A DNA stretch of 64,000 nucleotides from Desarmillaria ectypa (taxonomy: Eukaryota; Basidiomycota; Agaricomycetes; Agaricales; Physalacriaceae): the NCBI GenBank assembly GCA_030407005.1, contig JAUDYN010000008.1, positions 1,674,001 to 1,738,000 of the forward strand, read 5' to 3'. The notes under the pieces were generated by a model. That model was not told where the DNA came from. It made no database searches and saw only the letters and a list, made by a program, of their open reading frames with translations. Position numbers and translations under genes: made by a program. This document shows, piece by piece, positions 1 to 10,559 of the stretch. Every line of letters starts with the position of its first letter. The stretch's first letter is position 1.

Positions 1-274
1 GCATACCTGTGGTGTTCTTCACTTCTTCAGGCATACCCGTCGTGTCTGCAGCATGTTAGCGCCATGTAAATACGACCAATGGGAGGAAACGCGTACCCCA
101 GGTCACATTGTGTGGAGTTCCAGCGCACCAATTGGTGGACGAGGTGGGCGAGGTGATAGTAGGGTTCCAGACCATGAGCTCCTGCGACTTGGTCGTTGGG
201 TAGGCGACGGCGGCGGTAAATAAAAAGGCAAAAAAGACAGTGATGAAGGAGAACATGGCTGAGCAAGGATTCAC
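1..274 (-). CDS. Kre9/Knh1-like small secreted protein, 3' part missing (window edge)
   Basis: Start is at 274, or at the second Met at 256, which begins a better signal peptide (MFSFITVFF, then a hydrophobic run ending near AVA). The mature protein shows the W-N-P-x-I-T-S-P...W...G...N-V-T-W pattern of the Kre9/Knh1-like N-terminal domain of fungal Ser/Thr-rich cell-surface proteins. An intron at 96-46 (GTACGC...CTGCAG, 51 bases) restores the expected continuation W-D-T-T-G-M-P-E-E after the NVTW motif; the unspliced frame does not. The gene continues left of base 1, so its C-terminus is unseen. It is a tandem paralog of the gene at 890-1581. The family is secreted or wall-associated and linked to cell-wall glucan; the exact role is unknown. 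Confidence 0.75.
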
Positions 275-889
275 TGAGGTGGTGGTGGTGGTAGGAGGTG
301 AGAAGGCAAAGTGAAGTTGGAGATCGGCTGGTCAGCCCATTTATACTCAGTCGCGCTTCTCAATATTACGCACTTTGCCGTTTTGGGTTGGCCGGCATAG
401 AATCAAAGAAGACGGCTTTGCTTCTTAAGGTAGACATCGGCGAGCACAATACTGAAGCAAGAAAGCCTGTCAGTAAATATATTCAGAATTATCGCCAGGG
501 TACGTGGAGCAGACTAGGCCAGCACTCTAGACAATAGGCATACTTCTTCTACTTGCTACAAAGGAGAGCTGAATGAGACTGCTGACTGCAAAACACTTTT
601 ATCAGCACTAAACACCGCAGGCGGTATTGTCGAGTAGGCATTTTGAGTAGTTTCCGGAGTGATTCTTGACCAACAGCATGCTAGCAGTATTCAGAATAGA
701 GATGCTTTACAGTCCTGCACAGAGAAGCTGTCTAGAGTCGTACCACACTAATCCTATACGCTCCAATGAATGCAAGCAGGTGGTCACACGGAGGCAAAGA
801 GTCCGATCAACAGTGCATCGACGAAGACGACTAGCTCATCCAGCTCCAATATCGGGATCATTGTTGTTGCTTAAAGCACATTGTTACCC
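275..889. other. intergenic
   Basis: Promoter side of the gene ending at 274 and 3' side of the gene starting at 1581. Short open frames here have no codon or family support. Apart from the TATA-like box I see nothing. Confidence 0.6.
339..345 (-). promoter_or_regulatory. TATA-like box of the Kre9-like gene
   Basis: TATAAAT on the minus strand, 65-71 bases upstream of the start at 274. Position and sequence fit a core-promoter TATA element; there is no other evidence. Confidence 0.4.
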
Positions 890-1581
890 TCAGATTCCTG
901 CTGCACAGGTAGCCTCTTCAAGCACGTCACTAGCCTCAGCCTGCACGCTAATCGTAAATTCAGGACTATGATCACCAGAATCGCCCAAGACTGAAAGGCC
1001 CGAACATGAGTCAAAAGGCTAAAAGAACCAAAGCAACTCACGGACGACGATGTAACCATGTCTAGGCGTTACGTCGGGCACAAGAAATGATATGGTACCA
1101 GCCATGATATCAAACCCTTCGGCGAGTGGATGTACTATTAGGTAAAGAAGAGATAGAAGAATTCTTAGAGACGGTACATGGGACGGAAAATAGCAAGCAA
1201 CATACGCATATTCAAGTGCTCATCGTCGTCTTGGCCATCCATAAAGCCTAGCACAATCTTCCCTTCCTTATTTGTGAGATTTTGCGGTGGATTACTTGTA
1301 TCCCTAAACGGTACCTGGCGATAAGTCTAATAGCTCAGATAGACGGCGCGAGAAGGGACATACCACGTAACAGTAACGCGCGAACCATTAAACCACGTCG
1401 TGCAAGCAGTAGGATTCGTGATTTTCGGACTGTATACATCTCGGTGGGATATCGCAGGGTGGTCGCGTTGCTCAAAACGATAGACAGCAGGCAGACGGGC
1501 AGCTTCAGCGGTGATAGGAAGACTGAGAACGGCGAAAGCGGAAAGAGTAGCAATGAAGAAAGCGATAAATTGAAACATCAT
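890..1581 (-). CDS. Kre9/Knh1-like small secreted protein
   Basis: Four exons, 1581-1364, 1303-1206, 1134-1042 and 990-890, sum to 510 bases: 169 residues plus stop. The start is one of two adjacent Met codons (1581 or 1578), followed by a clear signal peptide (hydrophobic FIAFFIATLSAFAVLSL). The mature part has Y-S-P-K-I-T-N-P, then T-V-T-W-D-T-S, then N-K-E-G-K-I-V-L-G, then H-P-L-A-E-G-F-D-I, and ends with a G-D-S-G-D-H-S-P-E-F stretch; all are hallmarks of the Kre9/Knh1-like N-terminal domain. No Ser/Thr tail or GPI signal follows, so it is probably secreted free. It is a paralog of the truncated gene at 1-274 in the same orientation. Longer open frames over exon 1 simply read through introns. 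Confidence 0.85.
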
Positions 1582-2202
1582 GGCCAGCGTGAGTTCCAAG
1601 TTGAAAGGTGCTAATGGTGGTTGGAAAGTAAGAAGGGAAAGTGATGGCACACCTAACAGTATTGATCGGTTTTGTCTGACAACAATACAACAATATTGAG
1701 TGATTTGGCAGGCAAGACCTATGCGAGAAACAGAGAAAATTTTTAATAAAAAATGGAGAGCTGTTGGTGAATTATTGCTAGTAAGTAGTTGAAAACGCGC
1801 AGTTGCTAGCAAATTTCGAAATGGTGAGACGATATGTCACACACTATCCATAAATAGATAAAACACGTGACTTATACGCGCCTGTGACGTGATTACGGTC
1901 TTCGTTGGTTTCGTGGCCTGATTGCGGCCTGACATCGTACTGCCAGCAAGTCGATGCACCCGTGTCCTGGTATTGTCTTTTTCATTGTTTATAGTTTCTT
2001 CTCTGCACATATACTTGTCGAAGTGGTTGAGTCTCACATATATATTATTATATGTTCATTCTTCACATCCTGGAGCCACATAAAGGTCAGCGCTTATTTG
2101 TTTGATCTTTGAATAAATCTGTTGCTCATTGTATCTTAGTGCAATAAAACACCTTCCCTTCATCTACCACCTTCTCCGCTGCTACCATACTGCCGAATTG
2201 AC
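1582..2202. other. intergenic, divergent promoter region
   Basis: Lies between the divergent Kre9-like gene and the Rif1-like gene. No coding signal, RNA gene or repeat recognised. Confidence 0.6.
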
Positions 2203-5200
2203 ATGCGTATTGATTCTACCAAGTCTCTCGACAAGGAGAACATCCCCATCAATACTCTCTCGTCTATGTTGAAACATCCGCACGAACAGCCTTCTACACT
2301 GCGTCCATTTAATTCTACTCCTCAATACGGGATCTTAGAACAAGACCAAAACGTCATCGCAATTCCTATGCCACCCTCGCCCCTTTCTAATCCTAGGAAA
2401 TATTACGACTCTTCAGTATCCACGCTTGTCAATTCTTTAAGCCCTCAAGCTGGAGTTTCTCATGCGGATCTAAATGAAGCTTATACCGAGCTTGCTAATA
2501 GGATCCGCGCCGATGCAGATGCTATCAACGACGAAAACCAAACCCATCCGTCTCTCGCCGTTCTCCGCAAGGCATCAGCATCGATTGCCAATGCTATGCG
2601 AAGAGATATCACGCTTATATTGATTGAACCATCCCTAGAAGATCACACCGGCTTGAAGACACCAACGAACGAACAAGCACTGACAGCCTTGGAAGCGCGA
2701 TATTCCCTGACTAACAATGCCCTGAGACTATTGTCAGATATATTGTCCATGCGGCCTCTATACAAGCAATTTACCGGTAGGCTTTTTGCCTGTGCCGTGT
2801 GAATCGTCTGATCTGTCGACAGTTAGAGACCTCCGATCCTTCTTAGGCGACATAGTAGCAGTGTGTTTGGCGCTAAACCTTCCTTCCCCAGACCCTCAGC
2901 GTATTCGCAACTTTATATTGTGGATACTGAGCAGTCAGAGCTTGCCTGCCGATGTGCTCAGTCCGTACTCCCCCGCAATGGCAGTGATTGCCAAGCAGGG
3001 GCTCGGCAACAGCCTCGAGAAGAGCCAAAATCGTACCAATAGTCTGAAGGTTAATATTCCTTCATGTTCGTAACTCAATCGTGCTAATACAATCCTTCAA
3101 GATGATACTCAAACTCGTCACCAACTACAAGGCCGAATTCGCCCCTTCAGTACTCCAATTCTTCTCGAACCTTCTCCCCTTCCTAGTTTCCCCCACCTTT
3201 GAATATCGGTTGCTCGTCACTCGCATTATCAGCTGCCTTGCTGCGGCAAAGCTTGAAGACGGTTCAACGTCTGTGAACGCCTTCCGGTCTATCGCAGCCA
3301 AGATCCGCGACTTCATCGCTGAATATTCTTCACGGATAGCTCGCCATTCTGAGTTGGGGGACATCAAGACTGCTCTCAGTCCCAAACGTGCGGTGGAAAC
3401 GCAGAGCCCCGGGTGGTCGCTAGTCGCTGTTTCCTCGCTCATCGTATTATCCGACTATGGCGCTCTAACGCATCGGCCTTCGATCGTTCTCTTCGTGAAG
3501 ACTCTTTCAGAAGCCGCCTCACAGCAACGGCTGAAACGGCTTCAGCCTATCGTTTGGAAGTGCCTTGTCTGGGCCTTCTCGTCTGTGCTTGAAATGAGAA
3601 CAACGTCGGATACCCCTCGGGCCGAAGAAACTGTTGAGAGCGCCTTTCTTGTTGTTCAGGAAGAGCTGAAAGACGGTATTGGAGAAACCATCATGGCTGC
3701 TGTACTTAACGCTGAGGAGGGATCCCCCGAAGGTGTTTCGCGAGCGCTGTCAGTCCTTGAAAAGATGGTGTCTAGTGATCATGTCCCGACACGCGCCGAT
3801 GGTATTTTGCTCTTGAGCCAGGTGCTTGGCTCCATTGGAACGCCATCTCTACCGGGCAAAGTCATTTCGGCCGTTAAATCATATCTACCCCTAAAGCTGC
3901 TCGATGGTACCGTACTAAACGCAACATCAAAGTCCATTTCATCTGTTGTCGAGGCGATGAACAAGAAATCTCCTCATTTGCTCTGGCAACTTTCCGAAGA
4001 GGACATTATCCGGAATTGGGATGTCTTGATCAATATCTGGATAACCGCATCTACTGCGGTCATACGGGACCCCGATACTGCACTACTTGTGGGTTGATTA
4101 ATTTTATGATTTGTTCCTTTATTTGTCTAGGACTCACAGGAATTTTTGCATCTAGAAGAATCTCATCGGGGCCTGGCAGTCGTTGCTTTTAGTCCAAACA
4201 CAGTTAACGCAGGGTAGAGTACACCTGACGACATCGTCCGGTTTCACAGGTCGGGTATTGAGTACCATGGCCGGATTTCTTCCAATGCCAGCGCCTAACA
4301 GAAGTGTCGAGGCATTTCCTCGGTCACTAAGATTCGTTTCCAGCCTGTGGTCAGTAGCCAAGAATATCTTCTCTGATCCTTGGCTCCACGGACTTGCGGA
4401 AGATCTACTGAAGAAGATTCTTATGATTCAGTGTCCTGTAGACACCCCCGATCTCCACTCAGCGTGGGTGAACCTTTGCGAGGACTTGGCAGCTTCTCTA
4501 GATGTTTCTCATTGTAACGAATTCGGTATTCTAGGAGACATCATGAGCTCCGAACCGGATGTTACAATGCGGCTGTGGCGTGTTCTGGCTCGCAAATCGA
4601 AGGATGTCGATCTCCTTTCGGAATATGTTCTTGTTACCTTGTTGAAGATGTCTTTTGGGTGAGTCTTATCCCGGCAGGTTTCAGGCCACTAATTTCATAC
4701 GATTCCTAGGAAATGGCCGGCGACAAATAATGATCTCGAAATATGGCGAGGGCTTCTTTCCAAAACGATATCCAAGGCTGCTGTTTCATCGAGCAAATTG
4801 GTATCCGATATTCTCGAGGATAGTCATTCTAAGTAAGTAGTGAAATCGAATGCGCAACTTCCCGGCAATTACAACTCAGTCAACACAGGTCGAATATCGA
4901 TCCGAAGCAGCTCTTGACACTTTTCATTACCGCAGGCACTATCGATTTGTCCAAACGTGCTCTCCAAGTCGCCGATGAAAATCTCTCAGCCCTTTACCCC
5001 CCTCCTGCTGATGCTCTACCGTTATGCCTTCAAACCTTACGTTTCCTCGGCCAGATGATACCGTCTTCGTCTTCTATTCTCAACATTCTTACATTCTTCC
5101 AGCAGTCTCTCCAATTATGGATAGCAGATGAATCTAGCATACTTTCCTCCGCCGATCACGAGGAACTCGTACGTCCCTTCCGGTCTCTGGCTCCGTTCAG

Positions 5201-6576
5201 TCTCTAAGCTATACCATATGCACCCGTACAGATACGTCAATTGTATTGCCGGCCACTTGATATGTTGCATAAGCACAAACTACCGATTTCTGTTCTCGAT
5301 AAACTGTCCGCATTTCTCGCTTGTGGTTTCTGTCGCGATCATTCGGGCCTCGGGCCGGCCGCCTTTACAAGGTTTTGGTGCGCCACCTATCGGGGTGTCG
5401 AAGAATTCCATGGGTGTTATCCCCCGTCTATCGTGAAATGTTTGTCCGTTCTAAACGACATGAATAGCCAGCTTGTTGGGGATGGTCTCCCAGAGTCACA
5501 GTTTACCGTACGTGTCAGAACCTTGAGATTAAATTGTTAGCTCATGACATGTTATCAACGTTCCTCAGCCATGTTCCATTGTACCTGACTCGGACCCGCG
5601 CAGTGGGCACTCTACACCACTAGATAGTTCCCGGCGGGCTCGGGCTTCAAACAGCATTCCGAGGCCTGTCTATCTCGATGAATATTCTGAGCCTGCAGGA
5701 TCATCAAACGTATCCTCTTCTCCGGCAGCTCCACTTCCGTCTTTACCCCCCCAGTCTAGCCCTGTTGGAACTGAAGCGCCCACTACGCCATCTCCCAAGC
5801 CTCGTGAGGTTTCGCCGTCCTTGAAACACTCTAGTCCTTCAAACTCGGACGGCGACAATCAAGCAAAGAAGCGAAAGATTCTAGCTGGTGCCGGAGCGTT
5901 GCCATATTCACCTCGAGGTGCGAGTAGAAAGCAAGTCTTTGAGGGTGTTGTTATCCCACGATACACCGCGTCTACGGCACATAGAAGTCGTGAGAGCCAA
6001 CTGATGACGCCTGGACCTTCCTCCCAAGATTCTTTCTCTATGGATTTAGATGAGGAGGATCAGGAGGCACCTATCGTGAATGATGTTTATGGAGAGCATG
6101 CCAAAGCAGGTATAATTTCATTTGTCCTTGCCTAAGGCCCTTCCTGAAGTGTCGGCGCTTGTTGCAGAATTTTCTGATGATCATGGCCATGAGGACATCG
6201 GTTCGCCCTTCATTAGTCCCAAGACATTGAAACCCAGTCAGTTATTCCTGGTGTCTTGTATCCCTGCACTTATACGTCTCTTTGAGATTCTTCGCGTGCA
6301 TTTCAAATGCCTCGTCCTTTAGCTGGGCGACATGTTACCGAGCCTCTTCCGGCATCCTCAGCTGAAGATCGTCCACCATTATGGCACAATCAGACCACGC
6401 CGGCCAACTCGGGTGCTCCTACTGCGCTAGATGCTCTGCGACGAGCCTGCGCTGCCTTTAGAAGTGAAACTCCCATGCAGAGAGAAGCTTTGATGGAGGC
6501 ACAGCACTTGGTTCACACTATTAGTGGAAGGATACTTGAACAGATGGGGAAATGCTTTAACTCCTCTGTTCAATAG
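2203..6576 (+). CDS. Rif1-like protein, paralog A
   Basis: Ten exons: 2203-2776, 2823-3049, 3102-4088, 4156-4658, 4710-4832, 4889-5168, 5232-5507, 5569-6109, 6168-6236, 6323-6576. They sum to 3834 bases, 1277 residues. The protein starts with a D-K-E-N-I-P element, then a long alpha-helical HEAT-like region to about residue 990, then a Ser/Pro-rich basic-acidic tail with a K-K-R-K nuclear signal. This is the layout of Rif1, which binds telomeres and late origins and recruits protein phosphatase 1. It aligns by eye with the gene at 10560-15005 (for example A-F-T-R-F-W here against A-F-T-D-F-W there, and Q-S-L-Q-L-W-I-A-D-E against A-G-L-S-L-W-I-S-D-E). The SILK position reads SMLK (residues 21-24) and no RVxF-type motif is visible near it. 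The apparent break near 4089 is an intron (4089-4155). Confidence 0.7.
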
Positions 6577-6663
6577 CTGAGGCAGATTCGTGCAATGTTT
6601 ATCATATTATGGCAGTATGGCAACGTCTTAATGGTGTCCATCAAATTAATCACTATACATCAC

Positions 6664-8674
6664 CTACTTGTATGTATCACACCCATACTCCTGGCATCCT
6701 TCTCGTGTAAAGGAAATTATATGATCTTTCGGAGTAATGTGAAGAAGATTGAGCCAAAAGATGTACAAGAACGTACCGCCTAGCGTACGGGTGGTAAACC
6801 CGACTTCGCAATAGCAACTTAGGGAGATGAGATTTGTGAATAAGGCTCTGAGTAAAGAACACTTACTAATAATCTATGACGGAGATAAACCAAACGTTAG
6901 AGCATTCCCTACACAGACGATCTTACTTACATATCCACTTTCGCTTGAAGACTTCAATCTGAGACCTGCCCTTGGGACCGGACATGATGTCAGGATACTG
7001 TTTCTGTAACGCAGGGACGATCTTGGTCTCAAATGCCCGTAGAAATCGTCTCCGCCATTCACGTAATGTTCGTGCGTAATGAGGGCCGATATTGCTGACT
7101 GAGTCTACGGTGAGGTCCCCCTTTGAACCTAGCTGTAAGGTTTCAAAGAGAAGAACCAGGGTCGGTAAGAACCCGCCGGGAAAAACTGGACGCAAAACAC
7201 GATGTGAATACTCATACAAAGCCATGAGAAACGGGCATACTCTGAAACGTTCGTGAATTGAGCTGCAGGGAAGTTTAATACTGGTAAAGACTTGCCCATT
7301 TGCGTATAAAATCAACTTCGCGCATGTAACGCTCGAATCCTGAGAGACACGGATCAACTTAAATTCGACTGGCATAACAACGGACTCACGGGATTCTGGT
7401 ATTGTTATAACCTGGACAACGCCAACAGCCCCTTTCTTCTTTAATGCCCAATCGACTTGTTCCCAGTATGTTACCAAAAACTCCTTTCCCACGGCTTCTA
7501 TCATCTCAACGCTGATGAATCTGTCAAAAGCCGCTTCCCACTCCGCGGGCATGTTTCTGTAATCCATCAGATGCACTGAGATTCTATGTTGTAGACCAGC
7601 TTCCTGGATTCGCTGTCGTGCCAGTGTCTGTTGCTCTACCGATAGCGTCAAGGTATCAACAGTCGTATCAGGTATAGTCTGAGCAATGAGAATTGCCATG
7701 GAGCACCAGCCACTTCCGATTTCGAGCACTCTATGACCTGGCATAATTTTGGCTTTTTTGATGATGTGAATAAGTTTACGCATCTGCGCCAGGTAAAGTG
7801 GGTCGTTCTCAGACGTAAGAGGGTGATTGTCTATGATCGCCGTGGGCACCTGCTCCTCAGAACTGAGCCGCTGAAGGCCCTCAGCACCACTAAAAAGCCG
7901 ATGATCAACACCGCTCTTCAGGTCGCCATCAAGGTCTTCAAAAATGGCACACGAATAAGTCATGTCCTGGGATAGGAAGCCTGTCAAACATAAGATTGGG
8001 TCAACTTTTGTTGACAGGGACTGTAATCAACGTATACCGGCAAACATATCGTTCGAGATATCATAGTGCGCTGATATATTGGAACGAGAGTTGCTAATGG
8101 TGTTGAGGAATCGATATGATGTGATTTTTTGAGGTAGGGTGAATAGATAAGAAGCTTTGGAGTCCAAATTGGAGAGGTTGTCCCTGTTATCCAAAAAAAT
8201 CTGGGCAAGTTGCAGTCATGAATGATGATGCAGAAACGAGTAGAAGTCCGTATACGTACGTGGAAAAGAGAGACCAAATCATCACACTCGACGTCGCCAT
8301 ACATGTAGGCTTCGGCAAATCCGAGGTCTCCCATGGTGCAAAGACGAATCCAGAAGACATCGTTAACAACACGAAGTTCTGCAGTACGTTCTGCTGGGCT
8401 CTTGATACCGAACGTATAAACACCTGTGTATGTGAACACACGAAAACTGCCTTTGTTAACGCGCTGCATTAATCTAGAATATGGTGCACATTATTATAAG
8501 CAGAGATAAGAGAGAGAAAAATGCACACGACGTAGTTGCCATTTGAGCGATGCCAGTAAGAGGAGTCCATGCAGTACGAAAAGCAGCTTCTGAAAGTAAA
8601 TTCCAAGTCTTGTCGGCGAGACCAACGAGAGAGAAAGGGTGCTTAGACGGAGTATTGAGGAGTTGCTTGGACAT
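6664..8674 (-). CDS. cyclopropane-fatty-acyl-phospholipid synthase-like methyltransferase
   Basis: Nine exons: 8674-8529, 8473-8260, 8200-8038, 7980-7390, 7339-7292, 7185-6931, 6873-6867, 6817-6777, 6725-6664; 1527 bases, 508 residues. Family markers in order: an N-terminal region with R-T-A-E-L-R-V-V-N-D-V-F-W, then S-A-H-Y-D-I-S-N-D-M-F before the D-M-T-Y-S-C-A-I-F motif, the SAM-binding loop V-L-E-I-G-S-G-W-C, the P-E-S-R...F-I-R-K-W segment, F-P-G-G-F-L-P, and the C-terminal Y-Y-Y-C-Y-C-E-V-G-F-T-T-R-T-L-G. The enzyme class transfers a methylene or methyl group from SAM to acyl chains of membrane lipids; the fungal substrate is not certain and could be a sphingolipid or phospholipid. Exon 7 is only 7 bases. 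The donor after exon 5 (GTCTTT) is weak. No TATA-like box stands out. Confidence 0.88.
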
Positions 8675-8918
8675 GATGGATAGAGAAGAAGATGAAAAGT
8701 AAGGGAACCATAGAATCAACCAACTAGTTGCAATGACGTTCGATTGATGAAGAGCACTGATCGGACCCAAATCGGCCTTCTCGGTATATTCATCAAGTTT
8801 GTTTTTCATGTTACCTCGCACGACAGACAATTGCAATTATGCCAGAGAATACGACCCGTAAAGTATACAATCATTATCATGCCTTCATTCTGCGAATCCT
8901 AGTCAACGAAAACATAAC

Positions 8919-10277
8919 TCAACGGAATCTACTCATCGCTTTTGATAGCCAGCTCGACCGTCTCACGTTAATATCATCGTCGTGAATATCCAACTCACCC
9001 AGTTCCTCTTCTTCCGAACAGTCCATAAGCAGCTCCGCCTCTTCATCCTCAATCCTCGACTCCTTCTGTACCTGGCCCTCTACGACCCTCAACGTGTGGT
9101 GATTGACCCCCAGATTCCTTTCGTGGAGCCACTAGTAAGAACTTTAGTCTTGACGCAGTCAAGTCATTTCATCAACGAGGAACTTACAATATCGGACACG
9201 CGCTTTAGTTTTAGTTGGGACACGTCAACGCTTGGAGGCAGTTCGGCGGTTAATATCACAAGTTTATCCAGTGGTCTCAAATAAGTTCCAGCTCGACAGC
9301 GAACTGAACACGCTTATCTCAACAGGCAGTCTCAATGAGTTTGACAAGGCGCACCTTGAAATTCGCGTGTCTCCGAAGGCCGTACTAGCCCTTCAGTCGG
9401 ATCTGTAAACGTAAAACCCTGCAAACATTGGACACTATATCAGAGAGTGCAGGAGTGAATCACCTTGTTCGTAACTACAAGTCTATACAAAATCCAATTG
9501 GATCTTGGATTGCGTATCTCAAAACCACCACTTGGGATAGCGTGGATCTGGGCATTGGCTTGAAACAGCGTATAAACACAAAGACACAGATCATCATCAA
9601 CAACAGAAAAACCCACTTGGAATGACAATGGCGCCCTCAGGTTCCACTTTCACGGCATTTCCTGCTTCGCTATTTGGATCCTGCAGCCAAGTCAACCGCA
9701 AATGTTGAACATGTACCTCGCTTGAACTTTTGCGTTTTCCATCCCACTGGACCAAGCCAGTCAACGAAGAACACAGATGCAACAGATAGACGCACATATG
9801 AGCCCAAGTCTTTGATCTTCGTGGTCGGTGCGATGAGACAGCTCTTAAGTTTGAATAAGTCTGTACATGGTCCGGGGTCTTCTGTCATGGCATGCCTCGT
9901 CACTGGAGCATCGATTCACCTCCGAGATACCACATCGGAGTTAAGTCGACCGTACATGTAAGTCTGATGCTCTTATTGGGCTCGACTCGTCCCGTGCTTG
10001 GGGTGATAGTGTATTCTTGCCCCTACGAACTAGTCTATGTGACGTCCCTCCAGCCAGATAGAATCTAGATAGTACCTTCTGATTAGATATTTCAACCTCG
10101 GCTTTGAAAACGAGATCCTTCTTGGGATCTTCATTCCAGAATAAGACTTTGCGATTCGCAGTTTCGTTAAAGGGTCCTATAGTCGAACGCTAGTGAGTAG
10201 AGGTCCAATATCAAGCAGAGCCAGAGCACACGGGAAAAGATAATAAACGTGCCGGATTGTTTGAATTTCACAGCCAT
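8919..10277 (-). CDS. protein with two MSP/VAP-like domains
   Basis: No long open frame exists here; nine small exons give a consistent product: 10277-10232, 10176-10076, 10022-9920, 9860-9796, 9746-9617, 9558-9464, 9418-9355, 9303-9188, 9131-8919; 933 bases, 310 residues. Residues 1-105 look like an MSP domain: S-G-T-F-I-I-F-S-R-P-F, later G-R-V-E-P-N-K-S-I, then F-K-L-K-S. A second similar fold follows at about 145-245 (E-I-R-N-P-R-S-N-W, then R-P-S-E-T-R-E-F-Q-V). The tail after 270 is very acidic (E-D-E-E-A-E, S-E-E-E-E-L, H-D-D-D-I). MSP domains in VAP proteins bind FFAT motifs at ER contacts; no C-terminal membrane anchor is visible here, so it may be a soluble relative. The last exon could splice again at 8959 or so, changing only the C-terminus. 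Confidence 0.6.
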
Positions 10278-10559
10278 GAGAGGATAGGTTGTAGAGAGAG
10301 AAGGAGAGGATTAGTGGTACATAGAAGAGGCGGTTGCTACCGCGGAAGCAATAACTTGATGATTGGTTCTGTTTGTCCATCACTTCCGTAACTTCAGTTA
10401 AAATTGATTGAAATTGACTGGAAGAAAAAGATTCAGAACAAAACTACAGCTTAAACATGTACAGGTATGCAAGTAACGAAGAATGAAAAAAGACAATAAT
10501 TTAAAGCGATAAACATACAAAGCAAATGGTATTATTCAAAGCGAATGAATCGGGCCTGA

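Noticed and set aside
4089..4200. Apparent frameshift or stop in Rif1 copy A
   Set aside because: A 67-base intron 4089-4155 (GTGGGT...TCTAG) restores frame and yields the expected K-N-L-I-G-A-W-Q segment; no lesion is needed.
8982..9425. Plus-strand frames that looked like a small gene
   Set aside because: The minus strand gives phase-consistent exons of the MSP-domain protein over the same bases; the plus reading has no matching splice set.
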